DNA of 64,000 nucleotides from Skeletonema tropicum. Lineage: Eukaryota > Bacillariophyta > Thalassiosirophyceae > Thalassiosirales > Thalassiosiraceae. This document shows positions 63,010-64,000 of this stretch, piece after piece. Below the pieces are notes generated by a model that was not told the origin of the DNA, ran no database searches, and saw only the letters and a list, made by a program, of their open reading frames with translations. How positions within the stretch are numbered: position 1 is the stretch's first letter; each line of letters starts with the position of its first letter. A program made the position numbers and the translations under genes. The stretch spans positions 930,001 to 994,000 of the forward strand of contig CM074136.1 in NCBI GenBank assembly GCA_037178625.1, in the 5' to 3' direction.

Positions 63010-63225
63010 GATATAGGAGTAGCTAAGCCGGATTCTATTGCAGAGGCGCAAAGAAATGGGTTTATACCTGGTGGACGACATCGAGATGTTGTGTTGAATG
63101 GAAAGTTGATATTATCTCGATTGGATCATGATAACAACATCATGACTCTGTTACATTCTGGTCATGTTGTCGAGTTGAGTGATTGCGACGTTGATCGAAT
63201 ATTCGCTTTACGGACTCAGCACTAA
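63010..63225 (+). pseudogene. Second pseudouridine synthase copy, 3' piece
   Basis: Reads SIAEAQRNGFIPGGRHRDVV ... HSGHVVELSDCDVDRIFALR to the stop, matching the end of the intact gene, including similar 3' flanking DNA to about 63310 (AATAACGAACCAA). A 3-bp insertion (ATTATC) adds one residue. Piece order and orientation match the intact gene. Confidence 0.85.
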
Positions 63226-63330
63226 AACTTGGGACGTACTCATAACAATGCAAATACACTCTCTAATAACACCTAACTAACAATAATAACGAACCAAACT
63301 CACATAATCACCTAGAGCCAATCCGCACTC

Positions 63331-64000
63331 TTACTTCCCAGTCTCTATAATATCATCATACCATTTCCCACGTCCCTCCCTCCGATCCTTCTCATACTTG
63401 GCATACTCCTCCTTCTCCTTCCGAATCTCCCTCTCCCTCTTCTTCTTCCGTTTCCACTCCTCCACCTTGGTTTGATACTCCTTCTCCAATCGTTCATACC
63501 ACTGTTGCAAACACATTACTCCCAATATCATGTACAATACTCCTACTCCCACCATGATCCATGTGGTTAATGGCAACTAATAATGAGGCGAATAAATTGG
63601 TATAGTCCGGACCAAGAATGTTGGATGATCCACTACTACGTACCGGTGGTGATATCTTCTACCTTGATGGCAACATCTTGTTCCATCCCTATAATCCCAA
63701 TAAACGTGTACATGAACCCCCGTAGTATCCAATTGTCATGTGCGGGGAAAGTCAATCGTTTTAATAGTGGTATTCGACTTTCGAGTAGTATGTAAGGAGA
63801 TGCAGAAGAGGATGAGGTAGACTCGTACAAAGTATTGTAGGCCAGGTCATCTCTTCCTTGTCGAGGCCGATGATGGGTAGGAATTGTTGGAAGAGCATGG
63901 CGCCACTGGCGAATATGGCGAGGTAGCGTACTAATGTCGAATAGGAGGTGTGGGATGGTTCTTTGGGGTCCGTGATCTTGCTGTCGTTGCTGCTGTTGTA
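63331..64000 (-). CDS. Multi-pass membrane protein, partial, two or more exons
   Basis: The last exon (63331-63576) encodes a hydrophobic helix (TTWIMVGVGVLYMILGVMCL) and a highly charged coiled-coil tail (KRKKKREREIRKEKEEYAKY). It joins at an 86-nt GT-AG intron (63577-63662) to an exon reading RIPLLKRLTFPAHDNWILRG, FMYTFIGIIGMEQDVAIK, with a second helix. Further upstream, in another frame, SYSTLVRYLAIFASGAMLFQ, QFLPIIGLDKEE supplies a third helix before the window ends, so another intron or a one-base break lies near 63845. The pattern is reminiscent of COPI-associated small membrane proteins, but this is weak. The start is outside the window. Confidence 0.6.

Overview
The window is nuclear DNA from a photosynthetic stramenopile, most likely a centric diatom (Thalassiosirales is an inference). 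The evidence is spliceosomal introns with GT-AG ends, a red-lineage light-harvesting protein with a bipartite plastid presequence (cleavage context SSAF/AP), a second protein with a QAF/VAP presequence, an expanded family of ankyrin-repeat proteins, and many short inverted-repeat elements.

Layout. 0-9 kb is repeat-rich and almost gene-free. It holds a decayed ankyrin gene, a frameshifted acidic gene, two identical 274-bp repeats and two inverted copies of a palindromic element. 9-21 kb is an accessory cluster: four ankyrin-repeat paralogues (one broken by an internal deletion), a BTB-TLDc gene with a SAM-domain ORF behind it, a truncated histone H3, a broken MORN gene with an 82-bp tandem array, and a SET relic. 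21-35 kb has a direct segmental duplication (21.4-22.7 and 31.0-32.6 kb; the second copy carries a clean MITE insertion), a truncated methyltransferase gene next to a GCR1-like mobile-element gene, a TKL-type kinase, the light-harvesting gene, and nested GGTCTC inverted-repeat elements. 35-50 kb is the conserved housekeeping block: HPP-family membrane protein, UBE2K-type E2 enzyme, two head-to-head paralogous coiled-coil proteins, NAP1-type histone chaperone, a small plastid protein, ribosomal protein eL8, and a mitochondrial oxoglutarate/malate-type carrier.

The most notable find is at 50.6-51.3 kb: three tandem, base-identical 87-nt genes for selenocysteine tRNA (anticodon TCA). Each shows a 9-bp acceptor stem, 4-bp T stem, 6-bp D stem with a 4-nt loop, and a long variable arm, in ~245-bp repeat units.

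52-64 kb holds a SMYD-like relic, a methyltransferase gene and an alpha/beta hydrolase gene that both need single-base frame corrections, an intact RsuA/RluB-type pseudouridine synthase, and a 5'-truncated second copy of that synthase split in two by about 3.1 kb. That 3.1 kb contains recombinase-like ORF relics, strong palindromes and a small secreted Cys-rich protein gene. A membrane-protein gene runs off the right edge.

Several conserved genes are interrupted by single-base shifts in short homopolymers. Consensus error, recent decay and real frameshifting cannot be told apart from this sequence alone.
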